Shown in pieces: positions 5,331 to 11,861 of a stretch of DNA of 11,861 nt (positions are counted from its first letter, which is position 1; each line of letters opens with the position of its first letter). Position numbers and translations under genes: made by a program. The notes below the pieces were generated by a model, which was not told the origin of the DNA, ran no database searches, and was given only the letters and a program-made list of their open reading frames with translations. Origin of the DNA: an uncultured Clostridia bacterium (GTDB taxonomy: Bacteria; Bacillota; Clostridia; TANB77; CAG-508); assembly GCA_948745425.1 (NCBI GenBank), contig CAPZDM010000052.1, positions 1-11,861 of the forward strand. Reading direction: 5' to 3'.

Positions 5331-6314
5331 TTATACCATTTTAAGTAACTCTTCTTGACTCTTCATACTTAATAATGCTGGTGGAATATCAAGTACTGTT
5401 TTTGCTCCAGTATCACCATTTTTGTTCATACGATATGCTGCTCTTGCATATGCAAGTAGTATTGATGCAGTAAATTCAGGATTAGAATCTAATTTAAGTG
5501 AATATTCAATAACTTGTTTATTTCCACTTCCTGTTTGTGCACTATGTAATACACTTCCTCCATGTGGTAACCCTGCATGTTCTCTTTTTAATTCTTCCTC
5601 ACTTATAAAGTGAACTGTTGTATCATAATCTGCAAAATAGTTTGGCATTTCCTTAATTTCTTTTTCTATTTTTGCCTTATCTACTCCATCTTCAACTACT
5701 ACATAACATTCTCTTAAATGTTTTTCTCTAGTTTTAAGCTCTGGATTCTCTCCATTTCTTACACGATTTACAGCATCTTCTATAGGTATTGTGTATTGTC
5801 TGGCATCTTTTACTCCTTCAATTCTACGAATAGCATCAGAGTGTCCTTGACTTACCCCTTTACCCCAAAAAGTATAACTTGTTCCATCTGGTAAAAATGC
5901 ATCAGCATAAACTCTATTAATTGAAAATGCTCCTGGATCCCAACCAGATGAAATAACTCCTATCTTTCCTCCTAATTTCGCTACTTCATTAACATTTTTA
6001 AAATGCTCAGGTATATTTTTATGAGTATCAAAACTATCTACTACATTAAAGTTCTTCACCATCATAGGTGTCTGCTTAGGTAAGTCAGTTGCAGAACCTC
6101 CACATAAAATCATTACATCAATACGACCTTTCCAGTTCTCAAGTTCCTCCATTGATATTACAGACACATTCTTCTGTATCTGACAAGCCACTTCTTTTGG
6201 ATTTCTTCTAGTAGCAATTGCTACTAGTTCCATATCATTGTTTTTATCTATTACTGTTTCTACTCCTTTTCCTAAATTTCCATAACCACAAATACCAATT
6301 CTTATTCTTTCCAT
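5331..6314 (-). CDS. ddh: meso-Diaminopimelate D-dehydrogenase (EC 1.4.1.16)
   Basis: The enzyme makes meso-diaminopimelate from tetrahydrodipicolinate, ammonia and NADPH in one step, a shortcut of the lysine and peptidoglycan precursor pathway. The 327-aa length fits the family (about 320-330). The NADP-binding loop is GICGYGNLGKG (residues 7-17), with ATRRNP (34-39) suited to the NADPH phosphate. Substrate-site blocks typical of this enzyme are present: SSGWDPGAFS (122-131), WGKGVSQGHSDAIRRI (150-165) and HGGSVLHS (251-258). The start is the second of two in-frame ATGs, because the first overlaps the GGAGG motif that lies 5 nt before the second. It has a good promoter and a leader of about 75 nt, and leads an operon with the DUF4362-like and 86-aa genes. 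Expected in the cytoplasm. Confidence 0.95.
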   Translation of the reverse strand: MERIRIGICGYGNLGKGVETVIDKNNDMELVAIATRRNPKEVACQIQKNVSVISMEELENWKGRIDVMILCGGSATDLPKQTPMMVKNFNVVDSFDTHKNIPEHFKNVNEVAKLGGKIGVISSGWDPGAFSINRVYADAFLPDGTSYTFWGKGVSQGHSDAIRRIEGVKDARQYTIPIEDAVNRVRNGENPELKTREKHLRECYVVVEDGVDKAKIEKEIKEMPNYFADYDTTVHFISEEELKREHAGLPHGGSVLHSAQTGSGNKQVIEYSLKLDSNPEFTASILLAYARAAYRMNKNGDTGAKTVLDIPPALLSMKSQEELLKMV

Positions 6315-6393
6315 ATTAACCTCCATAAAAAACTATTTTTTCTACTATTTTCATATATGCATATAAAATTTCTTTATGCTCTTTTCACTATGT

Positions 6394-6422
6394 ATTATAA
6401 TGTAATATATTATTATTTTCAA
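6394..6422 (-). promoter_or_regulatory. Promoter of ddh
   Basis: TTGAAA (6417-6422) and TATAAT (6394-6399) are separated by exactly 17 bp on the minus strand, close to the vegetative consensus. Transcription should begin near 6387, giving a leader of about 75 nt, too short for a lysine riboswitch. Confidence 0.8.
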
Positions 6423-6430
6423 TAATTTAT

Positions 6431-6471
6431 AAAAAAATATAAGCCTACAAATTAATGTACGCTTATATTTT
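6431..6471 (-). terminator. Strong terminator of the cohesin/dockerin operon
   Basis: AAAATATAAGC (6434-6444) and GCTTATATTTT (6461-6471) form an 11-bp stem, extended past one C-C mismatch by TAC/GTA, with an 8-nt loop. Seven U follow in the minus-strand RNA. It begins about 10 nt after the dockerin gene stop. Confidence 0.85.
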
Positions 6472-6480
6472 AATTTTCTT

Positions 6481-8580
6481 TTATTCTACAATGCTAATTG
6501 TCAATTCAGTTTCTTTGCCTGAATATTTAACTATTATTGACTCTAAAAGTTTTTCAGCTATTTGTTCATTTTCTTCATAGTCTGATTCTAATGATATTCC
6601 TATATAATATACATCTGAATTAGCATAAATTGTATCTCCTGTGTTTGGATTATATATTAAATTTTCATTTGCATTAAATGCTTTTATGTTTATTGATTCC
6701 ATTATATCATTTAATTTATCTGTTAATCCTTCTTTAACAATTTCATCTATTATGTTATCTACAAAACTTATCTTTCCATTTTCATAACCTAATTGGTTTA
6801 TATCTTTTACTTTTACATCAGTAATTCTATGTCCATTTTCGTCTAATACTTCTTTTCCGTTTGAATCTGTTTTATATATAGGAATTAATGTATAAACATA
6901 TTCACCATAATCATTATTCATTATATAAATATTTACATTTTCATCTTGTTTGTTTGCTTCTATTGCAGATTCCTTTGTTTTATATAATGTTATATTATTA
7001 TTTTTATCATTTACTATTAATTCTCTTTCTTTTACTTCAATTACTGTATCTAATGTGTATGTATTAGATATATTATCATTATCAGTAACTTTAATTGAAA
7101 ATCTTAAATTTCCTACTTGTTCTGGTGTTATTGATACATATTTAATAATTGTATCACCATCTTTATTATCTGGTAATAAATACATATCTTTATTAAAGAA
7201 TTTAATCTTAGATGTATTTTCCATTGTACTTTCTAATAAGTTCATATCTGTTATTGGATTTATAGAAGGTACTATAGATACTTTTGACATATCTAATGCC
7301 TTTTCAATTTTTATTTCTCTATTATCTGGATATATATGATAAAATTCTACTTCTGCTTTAGTTTCAGTATCTTGTGAAAATACTGAATTATTGATTGGAA
7401 CTAATTTCATTTTATTTATACTTGTATCTTCTTTAATTATTATTTTAATGTCAGTTCCTGTTACAGTTCCTACACTTGGTATAATTGTATATGAATCTGC
7501 AACTTTTGCAATAAATGATACTAAAATCACTCCATTTGCTCCATTTTTTTTCTCGATTGTTGCGATACTATTATTATTTATAATCTGTCCATTGCTATCT
7601 TTAATTCTAAGATTCAAAGCATTTATATTAATATTTTCTTCATTTTCTCCTGATTTTAGTGAAAATTCTACTGGTTTATAACAAGTTCCTTCTGTAAGAT
7701 TTATACTTGAAATAATAGTAGTTATTTCTTTATCTAACACATTTACTAATACTTCAAATGTTGTTGTGAAGTTTACTGTGTTATTTACTCTATAAGATAC
7801 TGTTATTGTTTGTCTACCTGGTACATTTTTATTATATCCACTAACCATACTTCTTTGCATATCTATTATTTCTACTTTACCAGATACATATGTTATGTTT
7901 ATTTTTCCTCCTGCTAAATTAAGTTCTTCGCCAACTGTATATATGTATTTTGTTGGAGGTGTAATTGTTATTCTGCTTACAACATCCTCTGCTGGATTTT
8001 CTGGATTTGATGCTTCTGGTTCTTGTACAACAAGTCCACTATTTAAAGTTCCTAAGTAGAATAATATTATTCTTTGTGCATCTATTAGATTAATATCATT
8101 GTTATCTTTGTTATTTACATTTGCTGCTATTGCATTTAATCCTGTTAATGCATTTGTAGCTGGATTTAAATAATGCAGTATAATTCTTTGCACATCTATT
8201 AGGTTTATTTTTCCATCACCATTTACATCACCATAAATTACTACATTATATACATTAGTATTTTCATTAACAGTAATTTGTGTTCCTGTTCCTACAGTTT
8301 CGGTTGACATGTTTTTAATTGTTAGGTTTGCTTTTGCAAATTTTTCTCCTATATTCAATGTTTCAGCTTGATTTGCATTATCGAAAATAAATGGTAAAAT
8401 TAAATCATTATCTTGTATAAAAACATTATCTAGTGCATTTTCAGTGCTATGATTGTAGGCTTTTGCTTCTTTTATACCAATATCTTTATTAATTTTATTT
8501 ATTGGTTGAAATAATCCACTTATTCCTATTGCAATCGTTGCTAGTGCAGTTAATATTAATCCTTTACTTGATTTTTTCAT
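6481..8580 (-). CDS. Secreted dockerin and Ig-like domain surface protein
   Basis: The 699-aa protein begins with a Sec signal (KKSSKG, then a hydrophobic stretch at about 8-24, probable cleavage after AKA near 41). Residues 116-177 form a type I dockerin-like module with two repeats: YGDVNGDGKINLIDVQRIIL and, after a linker, DINLIDAQRIILFYLG. The first calcium loop is complete (Asp118, Asn120, Asp122, Asp129); the second is degenerate. A Pro/Glu linker leads to a bacterial Ig-like (Big_3-type) domain at about 204-280 (TPPTKYIYTVGEELNLAGG...). Residues 285-699 are beta-rich and unknown to me, with no catalytic motif seen and no membrane or sortase anchor. The dockerin is near the N-terminus rather than the usual C-terminus. 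AAGGTGG lies 6 nt before the ATG, 13 nt after the cohesin gene, which suggests translational coupling. Confidence 0.8.
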   Translation of the reverse strand: MKKSSKGLILTALATIAIGISGLFQPINKINKDIGIKEAKAYNHSTENALDNVFIQDNDLILPFIFDNANQAETLNIGEKFAKANLTIKNMSTETVGTGTQITVNENTNVYNVVIYGDVNGDGKINLIDVQRIILHYLNPATNALTGLNAIAANVNNKDNNDINLIDAQRIILFYLGTLNSGLVVQEPEASNPENPAEDVVSRITITPPTKYIYTVGEELNLAGGKINITYVSGKVEIIDMQRSMVSGYNKNVPGRQTITVSYRVNNTVNFTTTFEVLVNVLDKEITTIISSINLTEGTCYKPVEFSLKSGENEENININALNLRIKDSNGQIINNNSIATIEKKNGANGVILVSFIAKVADSYTIIPSVGTVTGTDIKIIIKEDTSINKMKLVPINNSVFSQDTETKAEVEFYHIYPDNREIKIEKALDMSKVSIVPSINPITDMNLLESTMENTSKIKFFNKDMYLLPDNKDGDTIIKYVSITPEQVGNLRFSIKVTDNDNISNTYTLDTVIEVKERELIVNDKNNNITLYKTKESAIEANKQDENVNIYIMNNDYGEYVYTLIPIYKTDSNGKEVLDENGHRITDVKVKDINQLGYENGKISFVDNIIDEIVKEGLTDKLNDIMESINIKAFNANENLIYNPNTGDTIYANSDVYYIGISLESDYEENEQIAEKLLESIIVKYSGKETELTISIVE

Positions 8581-8593
8581 TTTTTACCACCTT

Positions 8594-9442
8594 TTATTCA
8601 TAATTTCTAACTCTATAAATAATTATAATAATAACTATTATGATAGCAATTGCAATTATTGCAATTATTACATATACCATATAATTTGGTTTGTTTTCTT
8701 CATTTTTTACTTCTTCATTTTGTTCTGTTTGAGGTTCATCATATGTCTGATTATTATTTTCTTTATCTGATATTGTATTACTTATTGAATTATCAATTAT
8801 ATTTTGTTCATTAGTATTTGTATCTACTATTGATGATGTATTTGTATTTGTGTTTGTATTAGTATTTGAATCCTTATTCGTATTTGTGCTAGGTTTTTTA
8901 TTAGTGTTTGGATTTTTATTTGTGTTTGAACTTGTACTAGAATTTGGTTTTTGATTTGTATCTGGGGTACTAGGATTTATTGGAGGGTTTACTGGAGGTT
9001 CTTCTTGTTTTTTTACATTAATAGTTGCATTACTACTAATGTTTGCACTTAATTCATCTCCATTCGCATTTGATATAACTACATTAGATACTGAAAAGTT
9101 TCCAGTTCCTTCTGCTATTGTTTTAAAAGTTACTGTCATACTTGTAATTGTTTTATTCTCAAAGCTTGCATCAATATAGTCTAATTTTACTGAGCCTCCT
9201 CTATCAGTTGCTTTCCATGCATTACTTCCTGTATATTGTACTACACTATTATTGTAATTCAAATTTAAACTTGCTGTACCTACTGGTTGTGAGAAAGATA
9301 TTGTTATAGTTATACTATTTCCTATATCTGGGTTTGAATTACTTGCTCCTACTCTGACTGTTGCAGATGCTGCATTAACACTTGCCATAAATATGCCCAT
9401 TATTAAAAACATAATTACTGAAATAATTATTGATTTTTTCAT
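8594..9442 (-). CDS. Membrane-anchored cohesin-like protein with a low-complexity stalk
   Basis: The 282-aa product has a signal peptide (MKKSIIISVIMFLIMG..., cleavage near SVNAA, residue 25). A cohesin-like beta-sandwich covers about 26-144: VRVGASNSNPDIGNSITITISF, LNLNYNNSVVQY and MTVTFKTIAEGTGNFSVSN match the early, middle and late strands of cohesins. A stalk rich in Pro, Asn, Thr and Ser (145-253, including NTNTNTNTNT) follows, then a transmembrane helix (254-276) and a basic tail, RVRNYE, that fixes it in the cytoplasmic membrane. An in-frame TTG at 9475 is rejected because AAGGAG lies 7 nt before the ATG at 9442 and transcription starts close to the TTG. It has its own promoter. Its likely partner is the dockerin of the next gene. 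Confidence 0.75.
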   Translation of the reverse strand: MKKSIIISVIMFLIMGIFMASVNAASATVRVGASNSNPDIGNSITITISFSQPVGTASLNLNYNNSVVQYTGSNAWKATDRGGSVKLDYIDASFENKTITSMTVTFKTIAEGTGNFSVSNVVISNANGDELSANISSNATINVKKQEEPPVNPPINPSTPDTNQKPNSSTSSNTNKNPNTNKKPSTNTNKDSNTNTNTNTNTSSIVDTNTNEQNIIDNSISNTISDKENNNQTYDEPQTEQNEEVKNEENKPNYMVYVIIAIIAIAIIIVIIIIIYRVRNYE

Positions 9443-9465
9443 TATTTTACTCCTTTTAAATTTTA

Positions 9466-9479
9466 TATTCTTCAACAGG
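9466..9479 (-). promoter_or_regulatory. Leader motif, copy at the cohesin gene
   Basis: CCTGTTGAAGAATA in the minus-strand RNA differs at one base from CCTGTTCAAGAATA at 9843-9856. Each copy lies about 30 nt before the ribosome site and start of its gene, and this one begins at or near the expected transcription start. Confidence 0.35.
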
Positions 9480-9482
9480 TAT

Positions 9483-9511
9483 ATTATACCATAGTTTCCT
9501 TTTTTTGTAAA
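9483..9511 (-). promoter_or_regulatory. Promoter of the cohesin/dockerin operon
   Basis: TTTACA (9506-9511) and TATAAT (9483-9488) are 17 bp apart on the minus strand, and TGG before TATAAT makes an extended -10. This is one of the strongest promoter matches in the window. Transcription should begin near 9476. Confidence 0.8.
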
Positions 9512-9536
9512 TACATTATGTCATCTTTTTAGTATA

Positions 9537-9812
9537 TTATGGTGTTGCTTGAAAATTTGGTGAACTATCTCCTTCATTATTATTTGGTGTAGCTATTATA
9601 TTTGCCAAATTATCTTCTTCAGGATTATCTTGTATACCTTGATTTATTATATTATTGTCTCCATTTGATTCAGTGCTAGTATTATTTGCTTCATTATTTT
9701 TTATTATTGATTTGCTTGTAAAGTATATACTAACTCCAATTATAGCTATTACTACTATTATTACAGTTCCTACAATTATACTTATACTTATACTTTTATT
9801 CTTATTTTCCAT
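9537..9812 (-). CDS. Small single-pass membrane protein with Asn-rich tail, 91 aa
   Basis: A short polar start (MENKNKSIS) leads to one hydrophobic helix (about residues 8-31, ISIIVGTVIIVVIAIIGVSI), then a lysine-containing juncture and about 55 residues rich in Asn, Ser, Glu and Asp. The tail ends NFQATP. The net charges suggest the tail is either outside the cell with the helix as an uncleaved signal anchor, or the reverse; I favour outside. No family is recognised. AAGGAGAG lies 6 nt before the ATG. It follows the large Ig-repeat gene by about 70 nt, with a GC-rich hairpin between, and precedes the cohesin promoter, so it is probably expressed with the surface-protein cluster. Confidence 0.65.
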   Translation of the reverse strand: MENKNKSISISIIVGTVIIVVIAIIGVSIYFTSKSIIKNNEANNTSTESNGDNNIINQGIQDNPEEDNLANIIATPNNNEGDSSPNFQATP

Positions 9813-9842
9813 TTTTTACTCTCCTTTTTAATTAAACTTTTG

Positions 9843-9856
9843 TATTCTTGAACAGG
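9843..9856 (-). promoter_or_regulatory. Leader motif, copy at the 91-aa gene
   Basis: CCTGTTCAAGAATA starts within the 3' arm of the hairpin at 9854-9875 and runs towards the 91-aa gene. It matches the cohesin leader at 13 of 14 positions. Confidence 0.35.
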
Positions 9857-9875
9857 GCACGAATCCTCGTGCCCT
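9854..9875 (-). terminator. GC-rich hairpin between the Ig-repeat gene and the 91-aa gene
   Basis: AGGGCACGA (9854-9862) and TCGTGCCCT (9867-9875) form a perfect 9-bp stem with a 4-nt loop, which can extend by GAAC/GTTC past a 2-nt bulge. It starts 6 nt after the Ig-repeat gene stop (TAG, 9882-9884). No U-run follows on the minus strand, so it may be a transcript-protecting or processing hairpin, or only a partial terminator. Confidence 0.5.
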
Positions 9876-9881
9876 TTGTTC

Positions 9882-11861
9882 CTATAGATTTATCATTCTA
9901 AATTTAATTGGTGTAATTTGATTTCCATATTCATCTTCTGCACGTAATGTGTAAATTCTAGATATTTTAACAGCTTCATCTGTAAGATGATAAACACCAT
10001 TTTCATCTATAGTATAATATTTGCTATTATCTTCTTCTAATTGACTGTTTGATTTGTCTATTAATGTAATTACAGTTCTACCATCTCCACTTGTTAATGT
10101 CGCTTTATATACATCTTGTACATCTTCAAATGTAATTGTTCTGTTAAATCTATCTACAGTTGCTTCTGGTGGTGTTGTATCAATAATAATTGTTCTTTCA
10201 ACTGGTATTATATATGTACCTTCTACTTTAATTGTGTATCTTCCATCTCTATTTAATAATATGTATTCAATATCTTGATTATCGTCTTTATTAAATTCAA
10301 GTACACCTTCTTTTATTTCACCATTTTCATCTTTTACAATATAATTGATAATAATATTTATATTTTCTGTATCACACATAACCTTTAAGTAATCAGTATA
10401 TACTGGAATTATACCATTCTCAATATCTTTAATTGGTAGTTTTCCTCCAACTTCATCTAGGTAATATATTGTTGCTGGGTAATCTAAAACTATAAATCTA
10501 ATTACTTCTGTTGATTCATTTTCAGATGAGTCCTTTGCAGTATATGTTACTACATATTCTCCTGCTTGTTCTCCTATATTTGTAATATTATCAGCTACTA
10601 CAGAATTTTCTGTTACACTATATTCTACATTTACACTTGTATCATAGTTGTCAGTTGCAGTAGCCATATTTGCTAATTCAAAAGTAGCTTTTCCTCTCAT
10701 AAATCTTATAACTGTTTCATTATTTTCGTTTTTAGATACTTCAACATCTTCTGTTGCTTCTATTCCATGTAGTGTAATTACTGGTGCTATTTTATCAACT
10801 ACCTTTACTGTTCTTGTTACAGATTCTGCACCTTCTATACTATAAGTTAATGTATAAGTACCTACTTTTGATGTATCTACTATTCCAGTTGTTTTTACTT
10901 CAAGATCTGTAGCTATACTATCTATATTATAAACTGTTGCTCCTTCATCTTCATATTTTTCACCAAGTTCTATTTCTATTTCTGGTTGTCCATTTAATAC
11001 TATAACACGTTGCTCTGTTGGATTTTCTGAAATTACAGTAATTTTAAATGTTGTAGTAAATTCTTTCTCATATGTATAACTATTTATGTCATTGTCTTTA
11101 TATGTTACTGTAATAGTTTGTTGTCCTATTTCAGTTAATGGTTGTGCAGATATTTCTTCTATGCTTTTTCCATTTACTTTAATTTCACTTAAACTAATTT
11201 CATTTGCTACTCCTGAAGCTGTTATTGCTTTTACAACCATACTACTTAAGTCTAATGTTTCATTTTGTTTATATATTACTTTAGGCATATTAGTTATATT
11301 AATTTCTGCAATATAGTCTTGTACTGTAATTTCTATACTTATACCTGTTACAGTATTGTAATTGTCTGTGTCACTTGGTGCATATGTCACTTTAAATGTA
11401 TTTGCTCCTACATTCCCTACACTTGTTGTTAAGTCATCTTCGAATGTAAATCCTTCTGGTAGTGTTATATCTCCTAATGTATCTCCATATTTTGCTATTA
11501 ATCCTTCTGGTAATGTATATTCTGGTGTTCCTTTTCCTACTGCTATTGTTACATCTATATTTTCTACTGTTTTGTAGTTATCTGTATCTATTGGTGTGTA
11601 TGTTACTTTAAATGTATTTGTTCCTACATTTCCTACACTTGTTGTTAAGTCTTCTTCAAATGTAAATCCTTCTGGTAATTCTACATCTGCTAATGTCTCT
11701 CCATATTCTGCTGTTAATCCTGTTGGTGTTGTATATGTTGGATTTGCTTTTCTTACTTCTATTGTTACATCTATGTCTGTTACCACTTTAAAGTTTACTG
11801 TATCTGTTGGTGTGTATGTTACTTTAAATGTATTTGTTCCTGCTTTTCCTACACTTGTTGT
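9882..11861 (-). CDS. Large Ig-like repeat surface protein (N-terminus outside the window)
   Basis: The frame is open to the window edge, so 659 C-terminal residues are visible and the start and any signal peptide are missing. Numbered from the edge, residues 1-182 hold tandem 72-aa units (TTSVGNVGTNTFKVTYTP.DTDNY...LPEGFTFE), like repeats in Firmicute adhesins. Residues about 183-280 look like a bacterial Ig-like domain. Residues 285-365 match DUF5011 (LNGQPEIEIELGEKYEDEGATVYN... TSKVGTYTLTYSIEGAESVTRTVKVVD), followed by another Ig-like domain (370-460) and two further beta-rich segments. There is no LPXTG, membrane helix or dockerin at the C-terminus (it ends RMINL), so attachment must be elsewhere. 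The likely role is adhesion or cell-surface scaffolding. I see no catalytic motif. Confidence 0.85.
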   Translation of the reverse strand, partial: TTSVGKAGTNTFKVTYTPTDTVNFKVVTDIDVTIEVRKANPTYTTPTGLTAEYGETLADVELPEGFTFEEDLTTSVGNVGTNTFKVTYTPIDTDNYKTVENIDVTIAVGKGTPEYTLPEGLIAKYGDTLGDITLPEGFTFEDDLTTSVGNVGANTFKVTYAPSDTDNYNTVTGISIEITVQDYIAEINITNMPKVIYKQNETLDLSSMVVKAITASGVANEISLSEIKVNGKSIEEISAQPLTEIGQQTITVTYKDNDINSYTYEKEFTTTFKITVISENPTEQRVIVLNGQPEIEIELGEKYEDEGATVYNIDSIATDLEVKTTGIVDTSKVGTYTLTYSIEGAESVTRTVKVVDKIAPVITLHGIEATEDVEVSKNENNETVIRFMRGKATFELANMATATDNYDTSVNVEYSVTENSVVADNITNIGEQAGEYVVTYTAKDSSENESTEVIRFIVLDYPATIYYLDEVGGKLPIKDIENGIIPVYTDYLKVMCDTENINIIINYIVKDENGEIKEGVLEFNKDDNQDIEYILLNRDGRYTIKVEGTYIIPVERTIIIDTTPPEATVDRFNRTITFEDVQDVYKATLTSGDGRTVITLIDKSNSQLEEDNSKYYTIDENGVYHLTDEAVKISRIYTLRAEDEYGNQITPIKFRMINL
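11316..11861. repeat. Tandem 216-bp coding repeats (72 aa per unit)
   Basis: Units begin at TTSVG in register at 11861, 11645 and 11429, an exact 216-bp period. The two full units are highly alike in DNA as well as in protein; the last is cut by the next domain. The array continues past the window edge, and such arrays commonly change copy number by recombination. Confidence 0.8.

Noticed and set aside
6314..6387. Lysine riboswitch in the ddh leader
   Set aside because: The leader is only about 75 nt and AT-rich, far shorter than a lysine riboswitch, with none of its conserved core visible.
6950..7339. Plus-strand open frames opposite the large surface-protein genes (also near 7391-7681, 10054-10278, 11086-11577)
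   Set aside because: They are antisense shadows of AT-rich minus-strand genes, have no ribosome sites and show no recognisable protein sequence.
8830..8960. Simple repeat in AC/GT-rich DNA encoding NTNTNT
   Set aside because: It is explained as the low-complexity stalk of the cohesin protein. It may vary in length but is not a separate element.

Overview
The window is very AT-rich, with almost every gene on the minus strand. Strong AGGAGG-type ribosome binding sites, TATAAT/TTGAAA-type promoters, meso-diaminopimelate dehydrogenase and a cohesin/dockerin pair all point to a low-GC Firmicute, probably an anaerobic gut-type Clostridia or a relative. I cannot name a species.

Layout, low to high coordinate (genes read right to left). 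(1) 1-900, accessory edge: the N-terminal stub of a ParA/Soj ATPase, a 99-aa unknown protein and a 30-aa acidic protein, separated by small hairpin terminators. (2) 915-4127, repeat-bounded accessory block: two direct, roughly 93% identical copies (916-1339 and 3705-4127) of a repeat carrying the first ~95 codons of uvrB fused to a short foreign tail. Copy 1 lies in a ~584-bp unit with perfect 14-bp terminal inverted repeats. Between the copies sit a DUF1016/YhcG-type PD-(D/E)XK nuclease gene and a Gfo/Idh/MocA oxidoreductase gene, probably one transcript. (3) 4149-6422, housekeeping-like operon: diaminopimelate dehydrogenase (good promoter, cell-wall precursor and lysine metabolism), then a membrane-anchored DUF4362-like gene broken by a +1 shift, then an 86-aa unknown, then a hairpin terminator. 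(4) 6431-11861, surface-protein cluster: a large repeat-rich Ig-like protein (running off the window), a small single-pass membrane protein, a membrane-anchored cohesin-like protein with its own promoter, and a secreted dockerin/Ig-like protein 13 nt downstream of it, closed by a strong terminator. The likely joint function is display of dockerin proteins on a membrane-bound cohesin.

The most unusual signal crosses regions (2) and (3). All three kinds of +1 frameshift seen here (Walker A of uvrB copy 1, a shared site in both uvrB copies, and the DUF4362 gene) fall exactly on an in-frame CGG codon, where skipping the C restores the family sequence (C|GGN, giving Gly). I found no CGG in frame in any intact gene of the window. 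The two uvrB fragments also differ from codon 8 to their junction only by synonymous changes when read in the CGG-corrected frame. This suggests either that CGG is unassigned or shift-prone in this organism and tolerated by +1 reading, or a remarkable coincidence of pseudogene damage.
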